64,000 bases of DNA from Symbiodinium natans (GCA_905221605.1 CAJNDS010001968.1:122001-186000); one strand, 5' to 3'; shown: positions 28,269 to 38,110, counted from the stretch's first letter. Numbers and translations: made by a program. The notes: generated from the letters alone by a model not told the origin.

Positions 28269-28434
28269 ACCCGAAACCCTAAAGCCTAAACCCTGTTTAT
28301 AACCCTAAACCCTAAACCCTAAACCCTCAACACTAAACTACCCAGAACACTAGTAGCCCTCAAAGTTTAAGCTGCTGCAGGTGGGCTGCCCCGAATGACT
28401 TGCGATGGCAGGCGCGCCGAAAACCCTGACTCAA

Positions 28435-28705
28435 AACACGCGGCCTAATAAAGGGGTCGGAATACTTACTAGTAGTATTCCTTCAGGATCCCTTCACAAT
28501 TATACTATAATAACCCCCCCCCCCCCGCCCCCGAAACCCTATTCTAATTATAAAGGCCCCTTTATTGCGGGGGTCCTTGGCCTATTGAGAGTGGGTTGGT
28601 AGCCCATGGTACCCTTTTTCCCTTTTTTGGGGTTCAAGATTCCCTTGTCAAGTACCCAACCCAAACAAGGGTGCCCTTTGCACAGGATGGATACTGGGCT
28701 GCCAA
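28435..28705. mobile_element. Two adjacent MITEs (TACTAGTAGTATTCC type and family 3)
   Basis: 28435-28590 has AATACTTACTAGTAGTATTCC with AATTATACTATAATAACC, similar to 16812-16880 and 8303-8390. 28596-28705 is family 3: TTGGTAGCCCATGGTACCC, TTTTTTGGGGTTCAAG and ATACTGGGCTGCCAAA. Confidence 0.6.
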
Positions 28706-28869
28706 AGTGGGTTGGGCTTGGGGCCTGTGGCCATGGCTACTGGGGGTCTGTTGGGGGAGGATTGGGGGAGGAGGGGGGGCGGGGGGGGGGGTTGTGGATT
28801 TGTGGTATGGCCTAGTTGTATTGGGAGGTGGGGGGGGGTGTTAGGGCGTTGGGGTTCTGTGGCCCATTG

Positions 28870-29128
28870 AGGGTCCTTGCAACAGCATGCCGTTGGTCGC
28901 TGAAGCTTCTGCAGGAGGAGGACCGGCAAGGCGAGTTCTACGGAGCCATATCGCGGAAACGGGGCGTGCGGGCAAAGGGGCGCGCTGGAGTACACAACGG
29001 GTCACGATCTCCAGTAGGACCGGCTTCTTCAGTACTGGCTCTGCTATGGTTTTCGCACCAGATGGTGGAAGGCTGGAAATCTGTGAACGACCCAAGCAAG
29101 GACTGCTGAGCTCATCCGGTATAGGTTG
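28870..29128 (+). CDS. Coding-like island, frame and strand unresolved
   Basis: Two plus frames and one minus frame are open. The plus frames give SLKLLQEEDRQGEFYGAISR and, further right, VTISSRTGFFSTGSAMVFAP then DGGRLEICERPKQGLLSSSG. A switch between them by a short intron is possible. Almost certainly partly coding because it is long and free of repeats. Confidence 0.4.
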
Positions 29129-29197
29129 AGGGAAGCACATTGCTTGAAGCATTCGACCCTCAAGGGTTCTTGGATTCGAGGTGGGGTTGCTGATTAA

Positions 29198-29412
29198 TTA
29201 CATGGGTCGCTGGGTGATACAGTAGACATTGGCGACATTTCCATGATACAATTCAAGACATCCTCTTCGGAATGTCAGAAATTTGGTCTGAGAGGCATCT
29301 TACCTGACACTCTTCTTTTTGGCTTCATGTTCGTGGCATCAGTACTTCCTTCACAGCTCACATGTGCTCCTTCCCCCACTGAACGAAAACTCTCTAAACC
29401 CTACCACCATAC
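29198..29412 (+). CDS. Possible exon with membrane helix
   Basis: Open for more than 70 codons after TAA at 29195: LHGSLGDTVDIGDISMIQFK, TSSSECQKFGLRGILPD, helix TLLFGFMFVASVLPS. Donor not identified; the right end runs into CCCTAAA. Confidence 0.42.
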
Positions 29413-29802
29413 CCCTAAACCCTAAACCCTAAACCTTAATCCCTATACCATAAACCGGGGGGTCGGCTTCACCACGACATGGTCCCAGGCTCCGTATTAT
29501 TGTCGCGGTTTAGGGTTTAGGGTTTAGGGTTCCATATATGTTTGTTATATGGGGGTTTGCGATATTAGGGGGTACCATATTGGGGTCCGTATCATACAGG
29601 TCCTACTACTTGGGGGTCTATTTTAGGGGTCTCCTATATCCGTGTACCCCCCCATGTAAAACCCAAGGGGAACGTTGACATTGCACAATTTATATGTATA
29701 TTTGTAGTATGTTCTTACTATGGTTCTGATTGGCCCTAAACCCCAAACCCCAAACCCCAAACCCTAAGACCCCAAACCCTAAACCCCCAAAACCAAAAAC
29801 CT

Positions 29803-29916
29803 GTTTGGATTGAGAGACACCTGCGGCAGGTGATCAACGGCCCAGAGTCGCCCATCAGCCCCATTGGCGAGGCCTTTGGGAGCCTGGCCACGCGCCAGCA
29901 ATTGGACGATCGTTGA
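29803..29916 (+). CDS. Terminal exon with stop
   Basis: Reads VWIERHLRQVINGPESPISP then IGEAFGSLATRQQLDDR and TGA at 29914. Codon use is even and GC-ending, unlike the flanking repeats. Likely acceptor is TTGAGAG at 29815 or CGGCAG at 29831. Ends a gene whose upstream exons are unclear. Confidence 0.58.
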   Translation, partial: VWIERHLRQVINGPESPISPIGEAFGSLATRQQLDDR

Positions 29917-29956
29917 GGGTTTTAGGGTTTAGGGTTTAGGGTTTTTCAATCCTTAG

Positions 29957-30123
29957 AATCCGCGGGTCCACCCGCGGAGCACTGCCCTAAAAACAAGAGA
30001 GCCCCCGTCCTTGGCTGGACGCAAAAAGCAAAAGCTGAAAAGCAAGACGCTGGAGCTTGCTCACAAGTGGAGCGCAAGATCTTGGAGCTTCCGAATATGA
30101 GGTCCCATTCCATGATTTTCTAG
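29957..30123 (+). CDS. Candidate exon, basic coiled segment
   Basis: TCCTTAG acceptor; 54 open codons including KRAPVLGWTQKAKAEKQDAG then ACSQVERKILELPN. A second frame (LAGRKKQKLKSKTLELAHKW) is also open over the last half. Confidence 0.4.
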
Positions 30124-30329
30124 GGGCTGCCTTAACTGGGAATTTGGCGAGTTTGGGGATTCAGGGTTAGGGGGGAGTTTAGGGGCTTCCGGGTTTGAGA
30201 AGAAACCAGTACAAAGATCCTTGCACCCTAAACCTAAACCCTGTAAAATCTTCGGGTTCAGGGCTTTCGGGGCCTGGGGTTCCGCAAAACTTCGAGTTGG
30301 CGATAAACCAAACTTAACGACCCCAGCAT

Positions 30330-30690
30330 ATTTCTGGGTGTTATTGTCATTATAGTTGTTGTTGCGACTAGTACCTATCATTCCGTTGACGATGAGTGTT
30401 ATGATACTGAGTATCATCACCATGATAAGGATTGACATTGCCATCATATACTTCTTCATCGCATTGCTGTTGTTGCTAGCATCTCCTTTAGCGCCATTGT
30501 GATGCTTGCAACTCTGCTTTCGATCACTTGCATCACTTTGAGCTTGTTATTGCTATTGAAATTTACATCGACATCAATGGACTTATCGTCATCGCTCCTA
30601 TCGTAATTGCCGTTGCCTTATCATCACCATTATACCATTTGTCATGGTCAGGATCATGGGTGCGATGATTGTTGGTAGCTACAAAGGGAA
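30330..30690. repeat. Degenerate ATC/ATT-rich low-complexity region
   Basis: Imperfect trinucleotide texture (CATCACC, ATTGCCATC, TTGCTGTTGTTGC). Hydrophobic open frames arise on both strands from it (for example MIRIDIAIIYFFIALLLL), which I treat as repeat artefacts. Confidence 0.5.
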
Positions 30691-30823
30691 TTCTACAGGT
30701 AACGAAAGAATGTCCCTGAACCTGAGTCCTTGTTGAAAACCTTTTTTACATGTTATGAGCACTTAAACCCAATAAGGAACATAAATTATCACTTTTTGAT
30801 CGTGCCCCGGCAATGGTGCCCAG

Positions 30824-30871
30824 GAAACAGCATGGCCAATCCTTCTGGCAGTCTTCATCATTGCTGCTCGG
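30824..30871 (+). CDS. Exon, membrane helix
   Basis: GGTGCCCAG acceptor and GTGACC donor at 30872 bound 16 codons in phase 0, ETAWPILLAVFIIAAR, a membrane helix ending in Arg. First of a run of membrane exons to 35.3 kb. Confidence 0.52.
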
Positions 30872-31132
30872 GTGACCAGCAGTCCGCTTAGTTGAGGTTG
30901 GGATTTGGGGTTTTTGGGTGCAGGGTTTTGGGTTTTGGGTTTGGGGGATTTAGGTTAGGGTTTTTGGGTTTTGTGTTCAGAGACCCCCAAGTCTGGCAGC
31001 TGCAATCTGCAGAATCGACCCTCTTCCCTGCAATGCTTCGCAGCGCCTAAATTCAGAGTCGGTGTAGGGCTTGGGTTTTTTTGTTTGGGGCTGGGGTTGG
31101 GGTCCACACTCAATTCAGCACCACTCCCTTAG

Positions 31133-31181
31133 GCCGCTAAGGTTGCTTCGCTCCCTCGCCCCGTGCAGCAATCTTCTTCCA
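31133..31181 (+). CDS. Exon with strong donor
   Basis: TCCCTTAG acceptor and GTAAGA donor at 31182; PLRLLRSLAPCSNLLP after one split base. Confidence 0.48.
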
Positions 31182-31250
31182 GTAAGAACCCATGATTAAG
31201 GATCGGGGTTTGGGCTTGTGCCCAGGGCGTTCAGGGTTTTGGGGGTTTAG

Positions 31251-31370
31251 GGACCTGCTTTGCAATCTTGGGGTTGCAATGTCTTGGAAAAAACAGTTTC
31301 TCAGTACTCGATGCGCGAAGGCTACCAAAAGACTATCTATACCAACAAATAAACAAAAAGCATTGTATAA
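31251..31370 (+). CDS. Candidate exon
   Basis: Follows a TTTAG. DLLCNLGVAMSWKKQFLSTR then CAKATKRLSIPTNKQKALYN, open until a TA microsatellite. A GTACTC at 31304 could end it earlier. The minus strand is open too. Confidence 0.33.
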
Positions 31371-31463
31371 TATATATATATATATATATATCTACAGGCC
31401 TTGCGGCACGGGCCGGCTTGGCCGTCTGAAAGCTGAAACTCGGGTTTGGGTTTAGGGGTTGGA

Positions 31464-32070
31464 AAAAAACAAGAAGAAGAGAAAAAATAAGAGAAAGAAG
31501 AATAAAAAGAAGAAGAAAAAGAAGAAGAAAAAAAGAGAAAGAAGAATAAAAAGAAGAAAAAGAAGAAGAAAAAAAGAAGAAAATAAAGAAGAAGAAAAAT
31601 AAGAAGAAGCGAAATAAGACGAACAAGAAGAATAAAAGAAAGAAGAAGAAAAAGAATAAGAAGAGAAAGAAGAAGAAACAAAAGTAGAAGAAAAGAAAGA
31701 ATTATACATTGAAGAAGAAGAAGATAAATAACAATAACAAGAAGAAAGGGTAAAGGAAGAAAAAGAGAAGATAAATAATCAGAAGAAGAAACAGGAAAAA
31801 TAATAACATTAAGAAGAGCAAAAAGAATAAGAAAGTAAAAGAAATAACAATAACAAGAAGAAAGGGAAAAGGAAGAAAAAGAAGATAAATAGTCATAAGA
31901 AGAAACAGAAGAAGACAATAAAGAATAATGAAAAGAAGAAGAATAAAATAAAGAAAAAAACGGAACAATAATAAAATAAAGAAGAAGAAGAAGAAGCAGA
32001 AGAATAATGAAAGAAAGAAGAAGAAAAATAATAATACTAAAATAAAAGAAAGAGAAGAATAACAAGAGAC
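31464..32070. repeat. 600-base purine tract (AAG/AAAG/GAA)
   Basis: Almost pure purine on the plus strand. The minus strand therefore shows a 270-codon frame of Phe/Ser/Leu which is an artefact. Such tracts can form triplexes. Confidence 0.95.
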
Positions 32071-32130
32071 CGACATATATATATATATAGTGACATATAT
32101 GCACCGACACAACCACTTTGCGCATAGCAG

Positions 32131-32184
32131 AAACACCCGAGGTTCTCAACGCGATGTTCCGATTGGTTCACCCTGACCACCAAA
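32131..32184 (+). CDS. Candidate exon
   Basis: CGCATAGCAG acceptor; after two bases TPEVLNAMFRLVHPDHQ, then GTCAAA. The frame stays open into the next repeat. Confidence 0.42.
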
Positions 32185-32289
32185 GTCAAACCTTACAAAC
32201 CCAAACCGTAGCCCTTCTACTCTAAACCCTAAACCCTAAACCCCAAACCCCTACTTCAGAAGCCTACAAAAAAGAGACCTATGGTTCAG

Positions 32290-32386
32290 CACCGTACTGT
32301 GCGCCGAGGCGACCCTGTTGTCTGTGATGTTCCTGTCGCTGGGACAAAAGGAGAATTACTGCCGCCCAAGAGGATCGGGCGGCGTT
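32290..32386 (+). CDS. Exon, hydrophobic segment plus polar loop
   Basis: TGGTTCAG acceptor and perfect GTAAGT donor at 32387. One base plus 32 codons: TVLCAEATLLSVMFLSLGQK then ENYCRPRGSGGV. Strong splice sites. Confidence 0.6.
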
Positions 32387-32464
32387 GTAAGTTACCCTGA
32401 ACCCTAAACCCTAAACCCTAAACCCTAAACCCACAGTAGTTGGAACCAACCAGCTGTCAAATAG

Positions 32465-32513
32465 GCTTGCGAAGAAAAGTTGTCCGGTTTGGGATGCTTG
32501 TCACTCTAACTTT
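32465..32513 (+). CDS. Exon, frame uncertain
   Basis: CAAATAG acceptor and GTACCT donor at 32514. Frame LAKKSCPVWDACHSNF ends in phase 0, as the next exon needs; an alternative frame (VVRFGMLVTLTLYLLTA) would be a membrane helix and run past the donor. Confidence 0.42.
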
Positions 32514-32718
32514 GTACCTACTTACCGCATCCCTGGATCCTTCCAGTACTACACTCTAGCTACCCCTACCCAAAGTAAGATTCAACCCTTCAATCTTTTG
32601 GGCATTACAATGGGTGGGAGGGCAATTAAGCTGGTGGGCGGGGCGAGGGGGGGGTTAGTACGCGATCCCGATCTGGTTATCTTTCTGAAGTTGTGGTGTC
32701 TCTTCCTCGGTCCGCTAG

Positions 32719-32904
32719 ATTGTGCAAAATGGGAAACATGTTCGGACATATAATATAGTGCATTCCTCTAAACGCAGCTACGTTGGAGTCTTTCTTTGCG
32801 CAGATTGGCTGAAACTTGTCTTACACAGCCTCCTGATTAAAGCGAGCGCGGCATTCCTTGCGATAGTCCTGGTGCATGTTTGGTTTGTGACCAGTCACCA
32901 GTCG
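32719..32904 (+). CDS. Exon, long membrane helices
   Basis: GTCCGCTAG acceptor and GTAAGG donor at 32905 bound exactly 62 codons: IVQNGKHVRTYNIVHSSKRS, YVGVFLCADWLKLVLHSLLI, KASAAFLAIVLVHVWFVTSH, QS. One or two membrane helices. Among the best exons of the window. The preceding island 32659-32709 (DPDLVIFLKLWCLFL) overlaps too closely to be its neighbour. Confidence 0.65.
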
Positions 32905-33194
32905 GTAAGGCGTTTGTTAAGGTGCAGAAAACCCCTCAACTCTAAACACATTGCGTTGAAGGATCTGGGGTTCCCAATAAAAGGGCCTAAACCCATAATG
33001 ATAACTCAAACCCCAAACCCCAAACCCTAACCCCAAACCCTAACCCCTAAACCCTAAACCCTAAACCACTGACCCTCAAGCCCCTAAAGTCCTACTAAAC
33101 CCTAAGCCCTAACCCACAGCCAAGCCTAAATTAAACCCTAAATTAAAACCCTAAATTAAAACCCTAAACCCTAAATCCTAAACGGCCCTCTGAG

Positions 33195-33279
33195 GCGGCT
33201 GATGTCCTTCTACGCGGGCTTGGTTCTCTTCGTTTCGTTGGGACTCGGAGCGCTTCTGACGCGCCTTTCCTGGAAAGGC
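33195..33279 (+). CDS. Exon, frame uncertain
   Basis: After CCTCTGAG two frames are open: RLMSFYAGLVLFVSLGLGAL then LTRLSW (a membrane helix) and AADVLLRGLGSLRFVGTRSA (phase 0, matching the previous exon). Followed by TTTAGGG units. Confidence 0.42.
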
Positions 33280-33403
33280 TTAGGGTTTAGGGTTTAGGGT
33301 TTCGGGTTTAGGGTTTAGGGTTTAGGGTTTAGGGCTAGGGTTTCGGGCCTAGTGGGATGTTTGGATCTCCGGGGTTGAGGGGCATAGAGTTTAGGAGCAC
33401 TGC

Positions 33404-33776
33404 TCGGTGGTTCGTGGTACTCAATAAACCAGTCAGAGCTGTTTTCATAGCTGCTTGGTTCCAACTGCTGTGGGTTTAGGGTTTAGGGTTTAGGGTTTAG
33501 GGTTTAGGGTTTAGGGTTTGGTGCTTAGGGCTTAGGGCTTAGGGAACTTATAACCCAATTGTCACTGCATGTATAACCCACTTTTACGCCCCTCAATTAA
33601 CATAATATGGTTATAGTTGGGGGATAAGTGCAGCTACTATGCCTAAACCCTAAACCCTAAACCCTAAACCCTAAGCCCTAAACCCTAAACCCTACAAACT
33701 AAAAACCCTAAACCCTACACCCTAAACCCTAAACCCTAAAACCCAATAGTAAGTAATTACCATGGACCTCCAAGTA
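33404..33776. mobile_element. Family-1 MITE split by two telomeric arrays
   Basis: Left end GGTGGTTCGTGGTACTCAATA, then TTTAGGG array (33473-33530), then element core ACTTATAACCCAATTGTCAC...GGTTATAGTTGGG, then CCCTAAA array, then right end TACCATGGACCTCCAAGTA. Order and identity of parts match intact relatives. Confidence 0.6.
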
Positions 33777-33913
33777 AACCCTGAACGGATTTGTGGATAT
33801 CTTCGAGGGTGCAAGGGCTGCGGGCTTGGCGAACTTGGTGGTCAGGTCTTGTAGGGTTTAGGGTTCAACCCTAAACCCCAAACCCCGAGCCCTAAACCCT
33901 AAACCCTAAACCC

Positions 33914-33995
33914 TAACCCCTAAACCCCTAAACCCCTAAACCCCTAAACCCCTAAACCCCTAAACCCCTAAACCCCTAAACCCCTAAACCCTAAA
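33914..33995. repeat. CCCCTAAA 8-mer array
   Basis: About ten units of the 8-base variant CCCCTAAA, homogenised, inside ordinary CCCTAAA sequence. Confidence 0.85.
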
Positions 33996-34022
33996 CCCTA
34001 AACCCTCCGTCCGTGGTCTGAG

Positions 34023-34101
34023 GCTACTTTGCGGCCTGTGGTTCGCTATCGGTGTCTTCTTCGACCCTTTCTACCAGGCACGCAATCCTGAAAGCCTTTG
34101 A
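34023..34101 (+). CDS. Exon, membrane helix
   Basis: After TGGTCTGAG: LLCGLWFAIGVFFDPFYQAR then NPESL and TGA. A clear helix followed by a polar tail. It may be the end of a gene or run into an unrecognised donor. Confidence 0.48.
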
Positions 34102-34328
34102 CTTAGGCATCTTGGGATTTTCAAGATCTCTAAACCCTTAGCCCTAACCCTAAACCCTAAACCCTAACCCTCCCTAAACCCTGAAGCTTGTTTTAGCAGC
34201 CTAAAGCCTAAACCCTAAACGCTGCACCCTAAACCCTACACCCCAAACCCCGGCTACTTTAACTGATTAAAAAGCGTTCCCCAAGCTCGAAATAATCTTG
34301 TTGGGCTTGTAGGGATTATGCGTATAGT

Positions 34329-34429
34329 TTGGGATGTTCCCCCTTGCACTAACAGTCCTTACTAGGGTTTTATAGTACCCCTATGTTAATCCCTAGTAAG
34401 GAGTGTTAGTATAAGGGGGAACATCGCAA
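34329..34429. mobile_element. MITE, family 2, with target duplication
   Basis: TTGGGATGTTCCCCCTTGCA on the left and its inverted counterpart GGGGGAACATCGCAA on the right; internal CTAACAGTCCTTACTAGGG pairs with CCCTAGTAAGGAGTGTTAG. Flanked by CGTATAGT (left) and AGTATAGT (right), an 8-base duplication with one change. Confidence 0.82.
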
Positions 34430-34650
34430 AGTATAGTTACCTTACTTATAACCCCGCTTACTAAGTCCCCTTCAAGTACTCTTGTTAAGCACTGGAAGGA
34501 GATTTGTGTCGGCCCTGGGGATAGCTTTAGCGTTTTAGGGGTTTAGGGTCTCCGGCTCCGGGTTTAGGATTTTAGAGGTTTAGAGGTTTAGTGGTTTGGG
34601 GTTTCGGGCTCATCTTCCCGAGCTGGGTTTAAAGAAAGTTTTTGTTTCAG

Positions 34651-34683
34651 CGAGTTGCAGGGTTGAAATTCGAGATTCGCTAC
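34651..34683 (+). CDS. 33-base exon with two strong splice sites
   Basis: TTTTTGTTTCAG acceptor and GTAAGC donor at 34684; exactly 11 codons, RVAGLKFEIRY. Confidence 0.58.
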
Positions 34684-34825
34684 GTAAGCTGAGCCCCCAT
34701 TTAAATACGCTACGAGCCCTTAACGCCTGCAACCCCCGAAACCTTAAACCCTAAACCCCAGCACCCTCGAGCCAAAAGAGGGCTCTATTCTGCATTACAG
34801 TCCCCTGATAGATTCATTCGAGCGA

Positions 34826-35106
34826 TCAAGGTCCGGTAACCTGCGGCTCGGTGCGCAAAAAGCCCTTGATCTCCTCTAAGAGCCTGGCCAAGTTCCCGCA
34901 GGAAGAGCCCGGTTCAACCTCTGAGGGCTCTGCTTGGAGCTTGCCGAACTGCAGCCAGGGACCGGCTTCCCGTCGGTCGTGCACCTCTATGGCCCGAGCT
35001 GCTTCGGGGATGTTCGAGCAGATGCGGGGAGAAGAAGCGGAGCCAAGTGCCGAGGTGCAGTGGCTCCTGGAACGCAAGCCAACAGGGCCCATTCTCATTG
35101 AGGTCA
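34826..35106. CDS. Coding-like island, strand unresolved
   Basis: Free of repeats. Plus frame: KKPLISSKSLAKFPQEEPGS ... EVQWLLERKPTGPILIEV. Minus frame: EAARAIEVHDRREAGPWLQF ... NLARLLEEIKGFLR. Both are open over 80 codons; the plus strand agrees with the neighbours. Confidence 0.4.
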
Positions 35107-35147
35107 CCCTAAACCCTAAACCCGAAACCCTAAACCCTAAACCCCAG

Positions 35148-35262
35148 GGCTGGGTATGGCTGGGTCTGGGTAGCGGGCGAGTCGGACGACGGCGACTACG
35201 GCGATATCGTTCGACCTCCCGGCTCTGTTACAGGTCTTCAGCAACCCAGCGCTGCAGCGTGA
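35148..35262 (+). CDS. Terminal exon with stop, acidic
   Basis: AACCCCAG acceptor, then AGYGWVWVAGESDDGDYGDI and VRPPGSVTGLQQPSAAA with TGA at 35260. Typical disordered C-terminus. Likely end of the membrane-protein cluster from 30.8 kb. Confidence 0.52.
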
Positions 35263-35467
35263 TTCATGACAAGAGAACCTGGAAATAAAGAATCCCCCAA
35301 TAGGAGGAGTTGCAGTTCAGGGTTTAGAGGAGTTTGGGGTTTAGGGCCCCGGGTTTAGAGGGGTTTGAGCAAAAGGGTTTAGGGTGTAGAGGGGTTTAGG
35401 GTTCAGGGTTTAGGGCTTAGGGTAGACTTGTGAAGTGGGAAGTAGTGGAACGTGACGTTCCTTCACT

Positions 35468-35572
35468 TGGTAGCCCAGTGGTACCCTTTTGCCCTTTTGT
35501 TGGTTCAAGGTTCCCTTATACAGAAACCAACCCAAAGAAGGGTACCCTGGTCAAAATGTGGTTACTGGGTTA
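35468..35572. mobile_element. MITE, family 3
   Basis: TTGGTAGCCCAGTGGTACCC on the left and GGTTACTGGGT on the right; internal TTGGTTCAAGGTTCCCTTAT is shared with 44720 and 53842. Confidence 0.7.
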
Positions 35573-35678
35573 AGCCACCCACCCCTTTCTGACGAGCAGG
35601 AGGGTTGGTACCAGCTCTACAATCCCATCATCAGGACGGGCCTGTGGGGCTCATGCGCTGGGGGCTTTGGGGTTTAGG

Positions 35679-35832
35679 GGGTTTCAGGGGGTTTTAGGGG
35701 GTTTTAGGGGGTTTTAGGGGGTTTTAGGGGGTTTTAGGGGGTTTTAGGGGGTTTTAGGGGGTTTTAGGGGGTTTTAGGGGGTTTTAGGGGGTTTTAAGGG
35801 GTTTTAGGGGGTTTTAGGGGGTTTTAGGGTTT
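35679..35832. repeat. GGTTTTAGGG 10-mer array
   Basis: About 15 tandem units of the 10-base variant GGGGGTTTTA, one with an A change. Confidence 0.92.
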
Positions 35833-35928
35833 TAGGGTTTAGGGTGTGTAGGGTTTCGGGATGAGGCACCGGATCTTAGACTTGGTTGTGCTGCAACCCC
35901 AAACCTTGCAACGACTCCGTCATTACAG

Positions 35929-35994
35929 AGGCTGTTCTCATTGCAGAGTCTGTACCCAATAGTTCAGGCAATTTGGAGAGACTCAGGCCTAAGC
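35929..35994 (+). CDS. Candidate exon
   Basis: GTCATTACAG acceptor; RLFSLQSLYPIVQAIWRDSG then LSP, fading into CCCTAAA-like sequence. Confidence 0.42.
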
Positions 35995-36201
35995 CCCATA
36001 AACCCCTAAAATTTTGTCCCTTACCTCCTTTAAAAGGGTTCTGAGGTGTGGGCCCTGGGGTTGTACAAGGTAAAGAAGGGGTGTCCTTTTCAGGGCCCAG
36101 ACTACGGGACCATGAAACTACCCTAAGAGACCTGCTTGGAGTTTCAAAACCCTAAACCCTAAACCTTAGACGCTAAACCCTAAACCCCAAACCCTTGGCA
36201 G

Positions 36202-36311
36202 TTATAACTGGAGCACATCGACCTGTCCGGGTCACTTTTGGGCATGCAGGTCTAGAGCGACTTGTAACACATCGGCGTTCCTACAGCAGGAAACAGAGGC
36301 CCTTCGTTGAT
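36202..36311 (+). CDS. Candidate exon
   Basis: CTTGGCAG acceptor and telomere-type GTTTAG donor at 36312. Thirty-six codons after two bases: ITGAHRPVRVTFGHAGLERL then VTHRRSYSRKQRPFVD, basic. Confidence 0.42.
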
Positions 36312-36454
36312 GTTTAGGGTTTAGGGTTTAGGGTTTATGTTTTAGGGTCTAGGGTTTAGGATTTAGGGTTTAGGGTTTAGGGATTAGGGTTTAGGGTTTA
36401 GGGATTAGGGTTTAGGGATTAGGGTGTAGGGTTTAGGGTTTAGTTCCCGACCAG

Positions 36455-36558
36455 CACCAGCGGCAGGAGCGTCTACGGGGAGTGGGCCCGGGTGCTGACG
36501 CTGGTTGTCGGGCTGCTGTTGGTAGCATCTCGACGGAACGGCTGCCCTTGGAACCCTG
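36455..36558 (+). CDS. Exon, membrane helix, strong donor
   Basis: TTCCCGACCAG acceptor and GTAAGA donor at 36559. Thirty-four codons: TSGRSVYGEWARVLTLVVGL then LLVASRRNGCPWNP. A clear membrane helix followed by a basic stop-transfer signal. Phase 1 end fits the next exon. Confidence 0.62.
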
Positions 36559-36905
36559 GTAAGACCCTCTCCCCAACCCTATCCTTAGTGGCCTTGTCAA
36601 GACCCTAAGCCCTTGTCAAAACCCTAAACCCTAAACCCTAAACCCTAAACCCTTGTCAAAACCCCAAGCCCTTGTCAAAACCCAAAACCACCACGCCCAG
36701 ACACCACTGAACCTGCAACATCTCTCACGAACCTCGGATGAAAGGACCTTCGGGCAAAGGGTTGAGGGGTGGACCCTAACCCTAAACCCTAAACCCTAAA
36801 GGGTTTGCAAGGGGTTTAGGGTTTAGGGGTTTCTCTTTTCAACCCCTGTGTAAATACGAAAGCATCAAACCTTCCAATCATTATGTATCACAGCCCGGGG
36901 TACAG

Positions 36906-37024
36906 TACCCCTTAAGAGCAGATTGGCCCTTCTAGTATGCGTTTGGAGTTTGTCGTCGCGCCTCGAAACCCGAGCTCGATCATACCCCAGGCAAGGACCC
37001 CTAAACACAACGCTGGACGACAAA
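36906..37024 (+). CDS. Exon, membrane helix
   Basis: GGGTACAG acceptor and GTATAC donor at 37025. Two bases plus 39 codons: PLKSRLALLVCVWSLSSRLE then TRARSYPRQGPLNTTLDDK. Helix, basic border, polar tail with an N-glycosylation-like NTT. Phase-compatible with 36558. Confidence 0.62.
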
Positions 37025-37094
37025 GTATACCCTCAACCCTAAACCCTAGGCCCTGGGGCCTAAGGGCCTCACGGCCCTAAGGGCCCTAAGCACC

Positions 37095-37232
37095 CTATGG
37101 GCCCAAAGGCCCGCTAAGGCCCGCTAAGGCCCCCTAAGGCCCCCTAAGGCCCCCTAAGGCCCCTTAAGGCCCCCTAAGGCCCTCTAATGCCCTCTAAGGC
37201 CCCTAAGACCCCCTAAGGCCCCCTAAGGCCCT
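37095..37232. repeat. CTAAGGCCCC 10-mer array
   Basis: About a dozen degenerate tandem units of CCCCCTAAGG, distinct from the telomere family. Confidence 0.85.
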
Positions 37233-37369
37233 TAGGCTCCATGTACCTATACAGTGTACATACTTCGGCCCTAGACCTACTCCATGGAAGCCCTCTAAGT
37301 CTAAGGCCCAAGTCTACAGGCACATGGGCCTTAGTGCTTTGGGGCCTTAGGGCCTTAGATCCTTAGTCA

Positions 37370-37745
37370 TCTGCTTTGAAAAAATTTCGTACATTTATGT
37401 GCATCTTGCACAATCCAGAACTTTTTTGTGGTCATTTACGTAGGTGTAGCTTTTTGACATGTTACAGTATACAACCTCCAGGCCTTGTGGCAAAAAACTT
37501 AGAGCTACATTTTTTATTTTTCATGTCGAAATGACCGATAACATTCATATTATGTCTGAAAGACCCCATTTTGCGAGGTCGATCTACTAAAGAAGAAACA
37601 GAAACTTACACCCTTAATGAATTTTACAATTTAAAAGCGTCCAAACAACGTAAGCAGTTTTTTGAAACTGCTCGGAAATTTTGAAGTTCTTTTATCGATG
37701 TAAGATACTTTGTCCGTTAAAATCATTCCATCGTCAATACCCTTT
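37370..37745. other. AT-rich island without repeats or exon
   Basis: About 375 bases, clearly AT-rich, with short inverted words (AGCAGTTTTTTGAAACTGCT). No open frame of note on either strand. Possibly an old insertion or a regulatory region. Confidence 0.5.
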
Positions 37746-37802
37746 ACTTTTGAGATTCAGGCCTTAGGGTGTAGGGTCAGGGTTTTGGGTTTAGGGCCTC
37801 AG

Positions 37803-37862
37803 AGTACTTTGCCAAGCCCTTGCTCCAACAAGCAATGCCAAAACAAGTTCGGGAAGGGCCCC
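37803..37862 (+). CDS. Candidate exon, cysteine-containing
   Basis: GGCCTCAG acceptor; STLPSPCSNKQCQNKFGKGP then TAA. GTTCGG at 37847 could be the donor. Starts in phase 0, as the exon ending at 37024 requires. Confidence 0.42.
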
Positions 37863-38110
37863 TAAGCCTTGAACGCAATAAACCCCACAACCCTAAGAGC
37901 TGTAGCCCTAAACCCTGGTTTAGGGTTTAGGATTTCGGGTTTAGGGTTTCGGGTTTAGGGTTCAGGGTTTGGGCCCTATCACCCAATCACCCTCCTCTCT
38001 GGAACCCGAATCCCTAGACCCTAAACCCGATATCCTAAACCCTAAACCCTAAACCCTAAACCCTAAACCCTGAACCCTTCCAATTTTCAACCTTGGCTTT
38101 CTTTCCCAAG

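Noticed and set aside
31337-32149. 270-codon minus-strand frame rich in Phe, Leu and Ser
   Set aside because: It is the complement of the AAG/GAA purine tract; such triplet repeats cannot contain stops and do not indicate a gene.
32659-32709. Hydrophobic exon DPDLVIFLKLWCLFL
   Set aside because: Only nine bases separate it from the much stronger exon at 32719-32904, so both cannot be spliced together; the latter was kept.
35679-35832. Tandem arrays considered as CRISPR
   Set aside because: Units of 7-10 bases without spacers; eukaryotic satellite-type repeats.
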